Shown: positions 20,901-33,132 of the stretch, in pieces
How positions within the stretch are numbered: position 1 is the first letter of the stretch
Layout of the letters: each line of letters begins with the position of its first letter
Source of the DNA: Corylus avellana
Lineage: Eukaryota; Streptophyta; Magnoliopsida; Fagales; Betulaceae
Length of the DNA stretch: 64,000 nt
NCBI RefSeq assembly: GCF_901000735.1
Contig: NC_081546.1
Location: forward strand, 16,007,978-16,071,977
Reading direction: 5' to 3'
Translations under genes and position numbers: made by a program
Notes under the pieces: model-generated
Database searches by the model: none
The model's input: the letters and a program-made list of their open reading frames with translations, nothing else
What the model was told of the DNA's origin: nothing

Positions 20901-22440
20901 TTCTTGACTGCTCAAACGCGTTTACTTGTGACTGTAATGCTCCTAGTGTGAAGAGCTGCACTTGAGCTCTTCAGAATTTGGCTCAAGTGCCCTTGTAGGA
21001 GCAGGACCTCTTAGAATTGTGGCTACCTTTAGCTACTGGTGACTCCCTGGGTTAGGTATTGTTTGAGCTAGAAATTTTCCTTGCTTCCTCTCACTCAGCT
21101 CCTTTGCCATCTGACCCATTTGCACTTCTAGTCTTTGTATGGCTTGATCAGTCTTTGTATTGAATTGTTTTTGATCAGCCGTGAATTGCTGTTGTGAAGT
21201 CACCAGGTTGTGTATCATATTGTCCAGTTGGTTCATCTTTGACTCTTGAGTTGGTTGGCTTGCTTGTTGGGGCCCTTTCTGCTGTCCTTGATTGTTACTC
21301 CAAGAGAAATTTGGATGATTGCGCCATCCTGGATTGTAAGTATTGGAGTATGGGTTGTTCTTGTGGGGATAATAGTTTTGTCCCACAAAATTCACCTCTT
21401 CTTGCGCTGCAAAAGGACACATCTCAGTGGTGTGATCTAAATGGGAACAGATAGCACATACCTGGATTGGTGTGTCCTGTTACAGAGGTGAGATTTTTTG
21501 AACAGTCATGGCCTTGACAACATATCCAATTTCTTTTCTACAGCAGCCAACTGATTGGTTGATCCCCCACTGAGGTTTACTTCATACATGCCCTTGCTTT
21601 TGACTCCTCTCCTTCCTCTTGAGCAGAATTGCTGTGAATGCTCACTTAATGTCTCAAAAAGTTCCACAGCTTCCTCACTACTCTTCTCCATAAGTGTTCC
21701 TCCACAAGCTGAATCAACCATCCCTTTGTTAGTATCTTCTAATCCTTCATAGAAAATTTGTACCTGCTCATCTTGAGGGATGTTGTGATGTGGGCACTTT
21801 AGAAGCAAGGAATTGAAGTGATCCCAGGCCTCAAAGAACAAATCTCCGTCTCATTGTTGGAACATTTGAAGTTCCCTTTTAAGTTGTTTTGTCTTCTAGG
21901 TTGGGAAAAACCTCTTCGAAAACTTGGTGGTTAATTCTTCCCAAGTATGGATGGAATCTGCAGGCAAGGAATTGTACCACAGTTTAGCATTATCTTTCAA
22001 GGAAAAAGGAAAGAGGACTAACTTGAGTCTCTCTGGAGTTAGGCCTTGGACATGCTGCAGCTTGCATAAATCAAAGAATTCCTTAAGATGCAAGTTGGGA
22101 TCCTCAGTAGCTGTGCCTCTGAAGTGAGTCAAAACATTAAAGATTTGAGGAGAGATATAATAGCTGCCATCCACCTCCGGTTGATATGCTATGCATGAGG
22201 GTTGATGGAGGTTTGCTAGAACGTATGCCTGCTTCATTAGTCTTCTAACCCGTGGTGGATTTGCCTCTAATGGTCTTGGCCCAATTGGATTCTCTTGCAA
22301 ATCTTCCATCACAATTTCTTCTTCTTCTTCTTTGTCTCTAGGTCGTTGTTGAATTGTCCGCTCAATTTCAGGATCGAGTGGAATAACAGTTAAGTCTTGA
22401 GATCAACGACCTTGCATCAACTAAATTACTTCTTCAGTTA
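20901..22440 (-). pseudogene. gag: gag pseudogene of element H
   Basis: Three open pieces: 21896-22312 (N-terminal part, with NLHQPSCIAYQPEVDGSYYI and FRGTATEDPNLHLKEFFDLC), 21506-21841 (LLLKCPHHNIPQDEQVQIFY) and 21033-21422 (NPGWRNHPNFSWSNN, QQQFTADQ, LEVQMGQMAKELSERKQG). Frameshifts and stops separate them, and the knuckle region around 21430-21500 is poorly preserved. It closely resembles the gag of element I. 20901-21032 is probably diverged gag-protease linker; no domain is visible. Confidence 0.8.
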
Positions 22441-22702
22441 GGCAACTTCAGTACTGCTGGTCCGGATGCTCCCTAGAACTGCGCTCGATCACAGGTTGGT
22501 GCGTTCGATCGCAGTGCGCTCGATCGCACCTGGCTGACGATTGATCTCAATCACAGAATGCCAATCCGCAACATGAAACAGAAAACAGAAAAATTGGGGA
22601 AAACGAAAAATATTTTTGATTTTTTGCTAACGACTAAATTAAAAATTGAAAATTAAAATAACACAACTAAAGGAAAATAATTTTAAACAAAATTTGCCGC
22701 AA

Positions 22703-22720
22703 TCCCTGGCAACGGCACCA
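22703..22720 (-). other. tRNA-Asp-type primer-binding site of element H
   Basis: Plus strand TCCCTGGCAACGGCACCA; differs from the tRNA-Asp end by one C-to-T and one G-to-A, consistent with cytosine deamination. The leader 22441-22702 holds GCGCTCGATCGCA motifs (e.g. 22515-22529). Confidence 0.85.
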
Positions 22721-22726
22721 AGAACT

Positions 22727-24074
22727 TGATGTGCAAAATATCTACCTAAATTAATAGGTAAATAATTGTACGTTTTACCTGCAAGTGCACAAGGTCAACA
22801 TAGTAGTATATGGTGCAAGTACAGGATCATTCCCATGAGGATTGCTGAATTTATTTTTAAAAATAAATTCCTTAAGTAAAACAAAGATTGATTGTTAAGT
22901 GATGATAATAAAAGGTAGGGCTTTGATATCCACCACTAATTATATTTAGCTAATATAACAATATGCCAATGCTTTGATCATGTTATGCATATCTAATGTT
23001 TGTCAACCTAAGGGCATGGCGTATACTCCTAAGGCTATAGATTTCCCTAAGCAACGAGTTAGGCGTGGCGTATACTCTAACTCTTTTCTTTTCTAAGGGA
23101 TTTAGCATGATGTATACTAAGTTGTTCCTTAGGAAAGCTTATATTCTATGAAAATCGACAAACACATGAGGCCTAGGGCATGGCATATACTCCCGGTTCC
23201 CCATGCTGATTAACCCAAGAATCGTGGTGTGGATTCTTTTGTTACTTATGTTAAACCCAAGACTCGGCCATCCAAATTGATTTAACTAACTGGTTCATAC
23301 CACATGCATATGTTGATCAGGCACACACATATGAGGAATTCATGCAAGTAGACATTACTCAAGTTAAATAGCACAACAAGATCATTACAAGGGCGCCAAT
23401 ATTGAAATATTAACTAAGCATAATTAGGGCTTCAATCTAGCCCTACTAATTAAATTAGCTACACATAAAATTGATGTAAAACATCTTCATAAAAGAAAAG
23501 AAAAGAAAAGAATAAACCCGAGACTTGAACTTCAATAGCTCCTCTTCTTATCCTTACAAAGTATATATTTTAGAGGCTTAAGGGTCTATTTATAGGTTTT
23601 AGAGGTCCTTGACAAAGTAGTAAACCTAGGGATTTCATAGGGTTTTGAGACCTATTACAATTGGGGGTTGGAAAACCCTAATATGGAAAGAGGGATATTC
23701 TGGCCACCACTTGATGTGTCTCCTGCGCACGGGGGCGAATGATCGTAGCCTGTGTGTGCTCAATCGCAGGTCTGCGATCGATCCTTCTTCTGTCATGCGA
23801 TCGATCGCTCCTAGCCCGATTTGTACTGTGTCCTGTCAGGTACTGTGCTAGATCGTAGGTACCTTGTGATCGATCGCAGTGTCAGGGAGCTCCAATTTTT
23901 TCCATCTTTTCTCTTTGAGGCCAAATCGTCTAGATTTACTTCATTTTCTTCCAAAAGCCTACAAAAGTATGAAAAACACAAAAAAGAATTAAAATGGCCT
24001 AATTAACTAAAACCAAAGGATTGAAACATGCTGCAAATTAAGGGCTAAAAATATGAATAATTTAGCACTTATCA
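22727..24074 (-). mobile_element. 5' LTR of element H
   Basis: 1348 bp, TGATGTGCAAAATATC (plus strand) to GCACTTATCA. U3 motifs 23725-23880. Followed by the CTTTA target copy. Confidence 0.9.
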
Positions 24075-24539
24075 CTTTATGGGGAACAAATGGAGATGGA
24101 AGTTGACCATGCTACTTTGCAACCAAGAGGAGCAATAAGTTATGTCAAGGACCATTTAGTGGGAAGCAGAATCTATGAAGAACATAACAAAACAAGAGCA
24201 GCGGCAAGACAAAAAAGTTGGTCCATCACGGGTCTCCTTTCATCCAAAGGCTTGTCTTCCTCAAATGCCCCTCTTTCCTGTGCTTTTTTAATCCTAAGAC
24301 CAGCTGTAAATTTTCTTTTCATGCTAACTATTACCAACCACTTATTCACCATGAATTTGCATTCGTAGCTTACAAAAGACAAAAATGGTCTCATTTTGAG
24401 TGATGTGATGATTAATTTCAATGCTCCAAGACCCTAGCCCATATCTCCTACTTCATGGCCATGTCATCGGCCACATCTCAACATTATAGGAAAATAATTT
24501 CTAGACCTTGAGGAGATGATCTCCTTAAGGAGGAAGGAT

Positions 24540-24931
24540 TGTTACGGATGTAAAATAGGGTTAAAGTAGACTTATATTTAATGAATTAGATTTCGTTTAA
24601 GATTAATTTAGATTAATTTTGTTATCAGTATTTTTAGATTAGAGATAAACATGCGTCTATTAGTATTTCAATTATCTAGTTATTTATTTTCGAGGAAGTA
24701 TTGCATTAGTTATCTTTCAACGGGTTTATCTCCAAATGAGTGTAGGACTTCTACTCCAAGTCTAAGTCGTTGTGACGTTCCTATTCAAAGGATGATATTT
24801 TAATTGATAGGAATCAGAAAATTAATCCCAAACTTTGAGTTTGAAAAAAGATTTTTGGGTTTCCTCAGAATCTAAAAGGTCTAGGTTCCCTCAGAACCTA
24901 AATTCTATCCCTATTACGTATTCATGTGACA
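24540..24931 (+). mobile_element. Family C LTR between units C3 and C4
   Basis: 392 bp, TGTTACGG to CATGTGACA (one change from GTAACA). Flanked by a polypurine tract and by the next PBS (TGGTATCAAAGCC). Confidence 0.9.
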
Positions 24932-27346
24932 CTTGGTATCAAAGCCGTGATCTTGCTCAATGGCGAATCCTAGCTTGGATCGGCTTGAGCTGTAGCTTCG
25001 TAACCTCGTAACTATGTGCGATGTCTTGATGAAGAAGATGGAAAAAAATAGTGAGACAATGAAAGCAAACAATGCCAAATTGTATGCATTGATTGCCAAA
25101 TGTGACGATTGTTCAGCTGATAACATTGATGAGTTCCATTTTTCAGAACAATCACAAATGGTGCCCGAAGACATCAACAACCTTACCAAAAATCAACATA
25201 TCCATCACACTTTTATCCAGCAAACCAATTGTCTGCTAGAGAAAATTCACTGTGCAGCCCACAAAAATAGCTGACAAGGAACCAAGGATCCGCCACATCG
25301 AACCAACGAGAGTCCTAGCAAAAAGCCGTCTACATCTCAACCACTGTACCTTCCAAGCTACATCCCACTAGCGTACCCGCACACCGCCATCTACGATCCT
25401 CTAGAAATTGCCAAAATCTGCAACCAAAATGCAACATCAACTACAACAGCAACCAATCCAGTACACGTCATGCCCAAACACCCATCAGCATTTCTCCAGC
25501 GAGGTCGCCAGAAACGGAGAACCCAAACCTGGTGATAAGTGCCAAATATTGCATATTTGGACCCCTTTATTTACATTAGTTAATCCTTTAGCTGTGTCAT
25601 TATTTAATATTTTGTGTTAGTCTTGTGTTTTTAGTGTTTTGTAGGTCGTTGAAGAAAAACTACAGCTTTAAAGGGAAAAATGCAAAGTGAAGAAAGCATA
25701 CTTTGAGAAGACCTAGATGATGTGGTCAAGTCTAACCAAATCCAAGAAAAGGTTAAATCGGATTAAACATCAAAGTGGATTAAAGATCAGATTGGATAAG
25801 ATTTCGGATTGGATTCAAATTCAGATTCTGCATATGTCTCAGTATTTTGATCATAACTTTCTGTTCAAATATCAGATTGAAGTGATTCAACTGGCATTAC
25901 AAAGCTAACTCAAAATACTACAATTCATTGTGAAATAGGATTTTCCTAATTCGGACGGTTACTATGCCAAAATCGTCCCGAAATAAAAGGTCACAAATCT
26001 GGACGAATCCTATTCCGATTTCAGACTTCTATTTTGACTAGGAGACAGATCTCCGAATTATCTAGGTTTAATAGGGCTTTTAGGACTTTCCTAAGCCTAA
26101 AATAGACCTCTTTGCATTCAAGAAAAGACACAATCCTAGAGAGCAAATTCTTTTGTTTAGTTTTTCTTTAGGTTTAGGTTAAGGTTTAGATTTTATTTTT
26201 ATGTGGAGCTAAATTCCCAACTAAGGTTGGGAATGAAGCCTCACTGATGAAGAACGACATCACTTTTATTTAAGTCTTTATTTATCCGATTTTATTAAGT
26301 TTTATATTTCAATTGTTTTACTTCTAATCAATGTGTGGAGTGATTCTTGGATATCTCTTGTGATTCAAGGATACATGTGATGATTTACGATAATTTCATA
26401 TGATTGATTACTTGGTTTTTAACTCATAAAAATTGGATATCCCTTGTGATTTGTTCTATGGATACATCTGGTGTTTCAATTGAATTTGGATTCCTTTTTT
26501 GATTTTGGCAATGAATGGATACATGGGATGGTTTTGATTAATTCTTTGAAGCATAGTAAAACATACATAAGATTTAAATTGTGAGAACTTCGGATAAATA
26601 TTGATGAATATGGAGTATGCTGTTATGATTTGGTGAGTGTGGATTCCTAAACCTTAGTCTTTATCTTTTGTTTTATTTAGTTTATGTTTATCTTTTAATT
26701 TTTAAAACCAAAATTCAAAACCCTTTTGGAACTAGGTTAGGATTTAATTAGTTTAGATTTAATTGCTCTTTCAAAAATACAATTCTCTGTGGGTTCGACC
26801 TCGCACTTGCAATCCATTATATTGCAAACGATTCGTGCACTTGCGAGTATTAAAATTTGCACAACACCTGGACAGGCCACAACAAAAGTGTTTGAAGTGA
26901 TGTGATCACTTTATGCGGAAGAATTGGAGATGGAAGTTGACCATGCTACTTTGCAACCAAGAGGAGCAAGAGGTGGTGTCGAGGACCATTTCTCGGGAAG
27001 CAGAATCTATGAAAGACATAACAGAACAAGAGCAGCGGCAAGACAAAATAGATGGTCCATCATAGGTCTCTTTTCATCTAAAGGCTTCTCTTCCTCAAAT
27101 GCCCCTTTTTTCAGTGTTTTTTAACCCCAAGCTAGCTATTGCCAACCACTTACTCACCATCAATTTGCATTTGTAGCTTACAAAAGACAAAAATAGTCAC
27201 ATTTTGAGTGCATGATGGTTAATTTCAGTGGTCCAAGGCCCAGGCCCATATCCCCTACTTCATGGCCACGTCATTGGCTACATCTCAACATTATCAACAA
27301 ATAATTTCTAGACGTTGAGGAGAAGGTCTCCTGAATGAGGAAGGAA
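24932..27346 (+). mobile_element. Family C internal region, unit C4, split by a solo Athila LTR
   Basis: 24932-25532 plus 26872-27346. PBS TGGTATCAAAGCC intact relative to the family. The gag-like ORF has an early stop (MANPSLDRLEL then TAG) and stays open only from an internal ATG at 25014-25274. The second small frame is shortened (26924-27124). Confidence 0.85.
25533..26866 (+). mobile_element. Solo Athila-like LTR inserted in unit C4
   Basis: 1334 bp, TGATAAGTGCCAAATATTGC to TTTGCACAACA, flanked by a perfect CCTGG duplication (25528-25532 and 26867-26871). Its middle (AAGTCTAACC... ATCAGATTG) resembles the middle of the J LTR and lacks the GCGATCGAGCGCA cluster, so it is a different U3 type. 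Confidence 0.93.
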
Positions 27347-27658
27347 TGTTACGAAAGTAACACAGGGATCAATTAGACTTATATTTAATGAATTAGATTT
27401 TGTTTAAGATTAATTTAGATTAGTTTTGTTATCAGTAGTTTTAGATTAGAGTTGTACATGCGTCTATTTGTGTTTCAATCATCTAGTTATTTATTTTAGA
27501 GGCAGTATTGCATTAGTTATCATTCCATGGGTTTATCTCCAAGTGAGTGTTGGAGTTCTACTCCATGTCTAAGTCGTTGTGATGTTCCTATTTAAAGGAT
27601 GATATTTTCATAAAAAGGAATCAGAAAATTAATCCCAAACTTTGAGTTTGAAAAAGGA
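27347..27658 (+). mobile_element. Last family C LTR of the array, cut by element I
   Basis: Starts TGTTACGAAAGTAACA and ends at GTTTGAAAAAGGA where the I LTR begins (27659). Its last 80 or so bases should lie beyond elements I and J, past the gap. AAGGA (27654-27658) is the expected target-site copy. Confidence 0.87.
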
Positions 27659-28950
27659 TGTTGTCACAATTATCTACCTAAATTAATAGGCAAATAATCA
27701 GATGTTTTACCTGCAAGTGCACGAGGTCAACACAGTAGTATAGGGTGCAAGTACGGGGTCATTCCCACGAGGATTGCTAAATTTTGCTTAAAATCAATTC
27801 CAAAAGTAAAATAAAACAAAGATTGGTTTGAGTTGATAATGATAAAAAGGTAGGGCTTTGATATCCACCACTAATTATACTTAGCTAATATATCAATATG
27901 CAAATGTTTTGATCATGTTATGAATATCTAATGTTTGTCAACCGAAGGGCATTGGTGTCTACTCCTTAAGCTATTGATTTCCCTAAGCAACGAATTAGGT
28001 ATGGGTGTCTACTCTAGTTCTTTTCTTTCTTAAAGGATTTAGCATGGGTGTCTACTAAGTTGTTCTTTAAGAAAGCATCAAACTATGGAAATTGACAAAC
28101 ACATGGGACCTAGGGCATGAGTGTCTACTCCCGGTTCCCCATGTTGATTAATCTAAGAATCCGGTGTGAATATCTTTTGTTACTTATGTTAAACCCAAGA
28201 CTCGGTCATCCAAATTGATTTAACTAACTAGTCCATACCACATGCATATGTTGATCAGGCACACACATATGATGAATTCATGAAAACATGCATAAATAAA
28301 TTTAGATATCACAACAAGATCATCACAAAGGCGCCAATATTGAATATCAACTAAACATAACCAGGGCTTCAATCTAGCCCTACTAAATAAATTAGTTACA
28401 CATAATTTTGATGTTAAACATCTTCATAAAATAAAATAAAATAAAATAAAAGAATAAACCTGAAACTTGAACTTGAAGAGCTCCAATTCTTCGAAGAATA
28501 CTCTAGAAACCCTAAAAATCGTAAGGTTTGAGCTCTAGTTTGCACTAAGCTACAAAACCCTACAAATTGCTCTTTCCTTATTAAGGCTGGCGGCTGTCTT
28601 GGCCATCAAGCATGGGTGCACTCGATCGCAGCCCATGTGCGATCGATCACAGGTCTACAACCGATCCTCCTTGTGCTTGCGCTCTATCGTGGTTGCCTTG
28701 TAATGTGCAATTCTCGCCTGTAGTGCGCTCGATCGCAGCTCCCCTGCTATCGATCGCTCTACCAGAGCCTTCCAAAATCCAAAATTGCTCTTTTTAAGTC
28801 CAAAACTTCTGAGATTGCTTCTTTTTCTTCTAATGACCTACAAAATCAAAGAAAATACATAAAAGAACTAAAATGGCCTAATTAACTAAAACTAAGGGAT
28901 TAAAACATGTAAGTTAAGGGCTAAAAATATAAATATTTTAGCACTTAACA
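27659..28950 (-). mobile_element. 3' LTR of element I
   Basis: 1292 bp, TGTTGTCACAATTATC (plus strand) to GCACTTAACA. U3 motifs at 28616-28760. Adjoins the polypurine tract complement CACCCACAAACTTAC at 28951-28965. Confidence 0.9.
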
Positions 28951-30449
28951 CACCCACAAACTTACATATTGCTAGTCGCTTAGCAATACAAAACTAAAAA
29001 CGAAAATGAAAAACAGAGAACAAAAAGATAAATCCATCTTTCGTGGGATGTACGATTGCATTTAGCATATGCAACAAGCCTTTTAAACCCCTAGGAATTC
29101 CCTAGAGGACGAGTGAAGTCTCGTGAGGGTTTTCCAGAAATGTTACTCACAAACATCATGCACAGTTCATGTTATTCCAAAAATTAAAGTATTACTTCAA
29201 GATCATGATTTTCATTCATTAGCAAACTTAAAAAGACGAACTCCATCTTCACAATGAATTGGAATCTCAAAGTGCAATTACTTACAAAGGACATGCTAAA
29301 ACATCACAAGTTTGAAAACAGTGTATGGTAAACTAGCACAAAATTATGGGGCTTCCAAATCTTTCCAATGTGTAATGTCTCCATATCTCAAAATCCACCG
29401 AAATCCCTATTAGAATGAACAACCATGGCATATTTCTTTTTCTCTCTCTTTTTTTTTTTTTGTTTTTTTTTTTTGGTCAGGTTGTGCAATATTTGGTTCC
29501 CGTAAGCTTTCTAATTGACCCATGTAGCGAGTGTTAAGTCAATGACTCTCAAATTAAATGGTTTTAGTGCATTAGGTGTAGAGACACCCCTAAGGACCTA
29601 CTAACTCGAGTAAAAAAGGCTACAAAACCAAACTAACCATGACATTGATCAAATCAAAATTCTTCACCTTTTGACGTGAACACTCAATGCTTTGAGGCAA
29701 GAGGTCCAGTTACTCAGTGAAAAGCTTATCGATGATCATTTATTTTATTTTATTTTTGTCATCACATATATGCCAAAGTGTCCATCGAATAAGTCATTCA
29801 ATTTCATCGAAGATACAGAAACACACATATCAGACCTCATGTCATACCTCACAAATTATGTGCTAATGTGCTTGTGTGATCAGATCAAACCTGTGATTTT
29901 TCAACTGTCCTAAACAAGTAACCAAACTAACAGATTCACTTATCAGATCATGTGTTCAAAATTTTAAGCTCACTGATGAATTCAAGCCACAATTCTTTTA
30001 GATTAACTTAAAATTTTAGGGTAAACATGAACATGCATAAACTTTTTTTTTTCTTTTTTTCTTTTTCAAATAAGCAAACAAACACATAAAACAAATAACA
30101 TGAAATTGGGACAAAGTGTGTATGAACAACATGTGTATCCCATACCCCCAAACTTAAATGACACATTGTCCCCAATGTGTTTAAATTAAGGAAAGAATGT
30201 ACTTGGGAGATGGACGACATAGTCTAGGAAAGCATGGCTCATAGCACACCCCCAAACTTGGATCAAAGCACACTTGTCCCTGCAAAATAAGAAAACACCA
30301 AAAACAAGTAAAAAGAAACTAAACTAAAGATAAATAAAAAGATTAACTTAAAACACACTAAACAAAACAAAAATAAAAAGATAACCTATGGGGTGCCTCC
30401 CATGAGCGCTAAGCTTAACGTCTTCAGCCAGACTATTGATCCCCTCTCA
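28951..30449 (-). other. Post-pol non-coding region and polypurine tract of element I
   Basis: Conserved Athila tail as in B, F and G. The post-pol motif lies at about 30387-30430, some 20 bases after the pol stop. Poly-T/A tracts at 29452-29473 and 30044-30066. No ORF with recognisable product. Confidence 0.75.
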
Positions 30450-33114
30450 TTACTGTCCTGAAGAAGATGCTTCTGATGGTTGTGTTATATATTGAATAGA
30501 TTGAAGTGCCAAATCTTGATCTCTTGGTGCAAAGTTCATTTCAATGTATGGCTTCACTTTGAATGACTGATTTGTCTGTGGGTTGTGGACTTCCAAAGCT
30601 CCATGAGGGAATACTTGTGTAATAAGGCAAGGTCCAGATCATCTTGACTTAAGCTTCCCAGGGAAAAGTTTCAATCTTGAATTATAGATCAATACCTTCT
30701 GGCCCACTTGAAACTCCTTCCTGGCCAGTTGCTTGTCATGGTATGCCTTTGTTCTATCCTTGTAGAGCTTGGCATTCTCATATGCATCACACCTCAATTC
30801 CTCCAGTTCATTTAGTTGGAGGTTCCTTTTGTCACCAACTTGCTTCATATCAAAATTAAACTTCTTGATGGCCCTGTACACTTTGTGTTCCAATTCCACT
30901 GGTAGATGACATGTCTTTACAAAAACCAAACGATATGGAAACATACCAATAGGTGTCTTGTAAGCAGTCCTATAAGCCCATAGTGCATCATTCAAGCGTA
31001 ATGACCAATCCTTCCTACTAGGATTCACTGTCCTTTCAAGGATACCTTTGATCTCTCTGTTGCTAATCTCCACTTGACCACTGGTTTGGGGGTGGTATGG
31101 AATGCCAACCTTATGAATGATGTCATACTTCTTTATCACAAAGGCAAAGGCATAGTTGTTGAAGTGGCTCCCCCCATCATTAATGATTGCCCTTGGTGTC
31201 CCAAATCTAGCAAAGATGTTTTCCTATAAAAACTTCACTACCACTTTGTGATCATTAGTCCTTGAGAGGACAGCCTCGACCCATTTAGACACATAATCCA
31301 CACCCACAAGAATATATAAATAACCGAATGAGTTAGGAAATGGTCCCATGAAGTCAATACCTCAGACATCGAAGTGCTCTTCCACTTGAATATTTTGCAA
31401 CGGCATTTGATTTCTGGATGAGACGTTACCCGTCCTTTGGCATCTATCACAAGAGTTACAAAACAAGAAAGCATCTTTAAACACATTAGGCCAATAAAAA
31501 CCAGATTGTAATACCTTAAGCACTGTTCTATTGGCCCCAAAGTGTCCACCACAAGCAAATTGATGACAATGCTGCAAAATACTCAAGTGTTCTTCTTCTG
31601 GGACACACCTTCTAATGATTTGATTAGGGTAGAATTTGAACAAATAGGGGGTCATCCCAATGGTATTGTCTAGATATAGATATTAACCTCTTCCTTTCTT
31701 GACTAGACATACCTGAAGGAAACACCTTGGCAGTTATATAATTCACTATATCTATATACCATGGGAGTTGGATATCAACTGCAAACAATTGCTCATCTAG
31801 AAAAATTTTATTCAATGGAAGCTCATCTCCTTCCTCCTCATGGAGTAATCTGGATAAGTGATTTGCCACTATATTCTCACTACCCTTCTTGTCTCTAATC
31901 TCAAGGTCAAACTCTTGTAGTAGTAGTACCCATCTAATGAATCTAGGTTTTGCATCTTTCTTAGCAAACAAATATCTCAAAGCAGCATGATCAGTGAATA
32001 CAATAACCTTAGAACCAATTAGGTATGACCTGAACTTCTCCAAAGCAAATATGACAGCTAATAATTCTTTCTCAGTAGTAGAATAATTTAGCTGGGCATC
32101 ATTCAAAGTTCTAGAAGCATAATAAACGGCATGAGGTACCTTATTGATTCTTTGACCCAAGACAGCTCCCAAGGAAAAGTCACTGGCATCACACATGAGC
32201 TCAAAAGGTAGACTCCAATCAGGTGCCCGCATTATTGGTGCAGATGTGAGCAGCTTTTTCAGTGTGTTGAAGGCAGTCATGCATTCTTCAGTTCATTCAA
32301 ACTTGGCCTCCTTCCCTAGTAATGCACAGAGGGGTCTAAAAATCTTGGAGAAATCCTTGATGAACCTTCTATAGAATCTGGCATGTCCAAGAAAACTCCT
32401 CACCCCCTTCACTATCAGAGGTAGGGGAAGTTTGGAGATGATGTCTATCTTAGCTTTATCCACCTCAATGCCCTTGCTTGAAATAGCATGGCCCAATACA
32501 CTGCCTTGTTGAACCATGAAGTGGCATTTTTCCCAATTGAGCACTAGATTGCATTCTTCACATCTCTTGTGAACATTCTTCAAATGGTTGAGGCATTCAT
32601 TGAAACTAGACCCAAAAACACTGAAGTCATCCATAAATGCCTCAATGGTTTTCTCCACCATATCTGAAAAAATGCTCATCATGCATCTTTGGAATGTGGC
32701 TAGGTCATTTCATAAGCCAAATGGCATCTTTCTGTGGGCAAATGTGCCAAAAGGACATGTGAAGGTGGTGTTCTCCTGATCCTCTGGTGCTATTGCAATC
32801 TGATTATAGCCACTGTACCCATCCAAGAAACAATAGTGGCTATGGCCAGCTAACCTCTCTAGCATTTTATCAATGAAGGGTAATGGAAAATGGTCTTTTC
32901 TTGTTACCTTGTTCAGCTTTCTGTAATTAATGCATACCCTCCACCCAGTAGTTACTCTTGTAGGTATCAACTCATCATCTTCATTCTTCACCACTATGAT
33001 CCCACTCTTTTTTGGCACTACTTGGACTAGATTGTCCCATTTACTATCTGAGATGGGATAGATGATGCCTACATCTAGCAGTTTTAATACCTCTGCCATA
33101 ACTACCACCTTCAT
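30450..33114 (-). pseudogene. pol: pol of element I: reverse transcriptase, RNase H, integrase
   Basis: RT: FPLPFIDKMLERLAGHSHYC and the catalytic box [11 protein letters not shown]. RNase [22 protein letters not shown] and [10 protein letters not shown], all three acidic sites kept. Integrase: HH-CC zinc motif (HCHQFACGGHF to CNSCDRC), catalytic segments [16 protein letters not shown] and [15 protein letters not shown], then the [11 protein letters not shown] region and a basic C-terminal domain. Stops include 32710-32712 and one near 32290; a one-base frameshift near 31640 shifts integrase. Not functional as it stands. Confidence 0.9.
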
Positions 33115-33132
33115 GTGAGGATTGAGTCTTCG

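Larger units (their letters stand above)
19751..24074 (-). mobile_element. Element H: deleted Athila-type element in unit C3
   Basis: 4.3 kb insertion flanked by a perfect CTTTA duplication (19746-19750 and 24075-24079). Reverse-strand order: 5' LTR, PBS, leader, gag, then a direct jump near 20900 into the middle of the 3' LTR. A single deletion removed protease, pol, the post-pol region and the first 200 or so bases of the 3' LTR. Confidence 0.92.
19112..24539 (+). mobile_element. Family C internal region, unit C3, split by element H
   Basis: 19112-19750 and 24080-24539 form one internal region of about 1.1 kb. The PBS is decayed (GGTGTCAAAGTAG). Element H sits between them, flanked by CTTTA. 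A 92-codon frame of unknown meaning is open at 24090-24368. Ends with the polypurine tract before 24540. Confidence 0.85.
7574..27658 (+). repeat. Head-to-tail tandem array of family C retrotransposons, interrupted by Athila elements
   Basis: Five family C LTRs (7574-7759 partial, 8862-9256, 11700-12093, 24540-24931, 27347-27658 partial) alternate with four internal regions (C1-C4), all on the plus strand and sharing LTRs. Once the Athila insertions are removed, each internal region is about 1.08-1.11 kb and each LTR about 0.39 kb, a unit of roughly 1.5 kb. Repeated unequal exchange between LTRs would create such an array. C2, C3, C4, the C3 boundary and the last LTR each received an Athila insertion. 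Confidence 0.85.
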
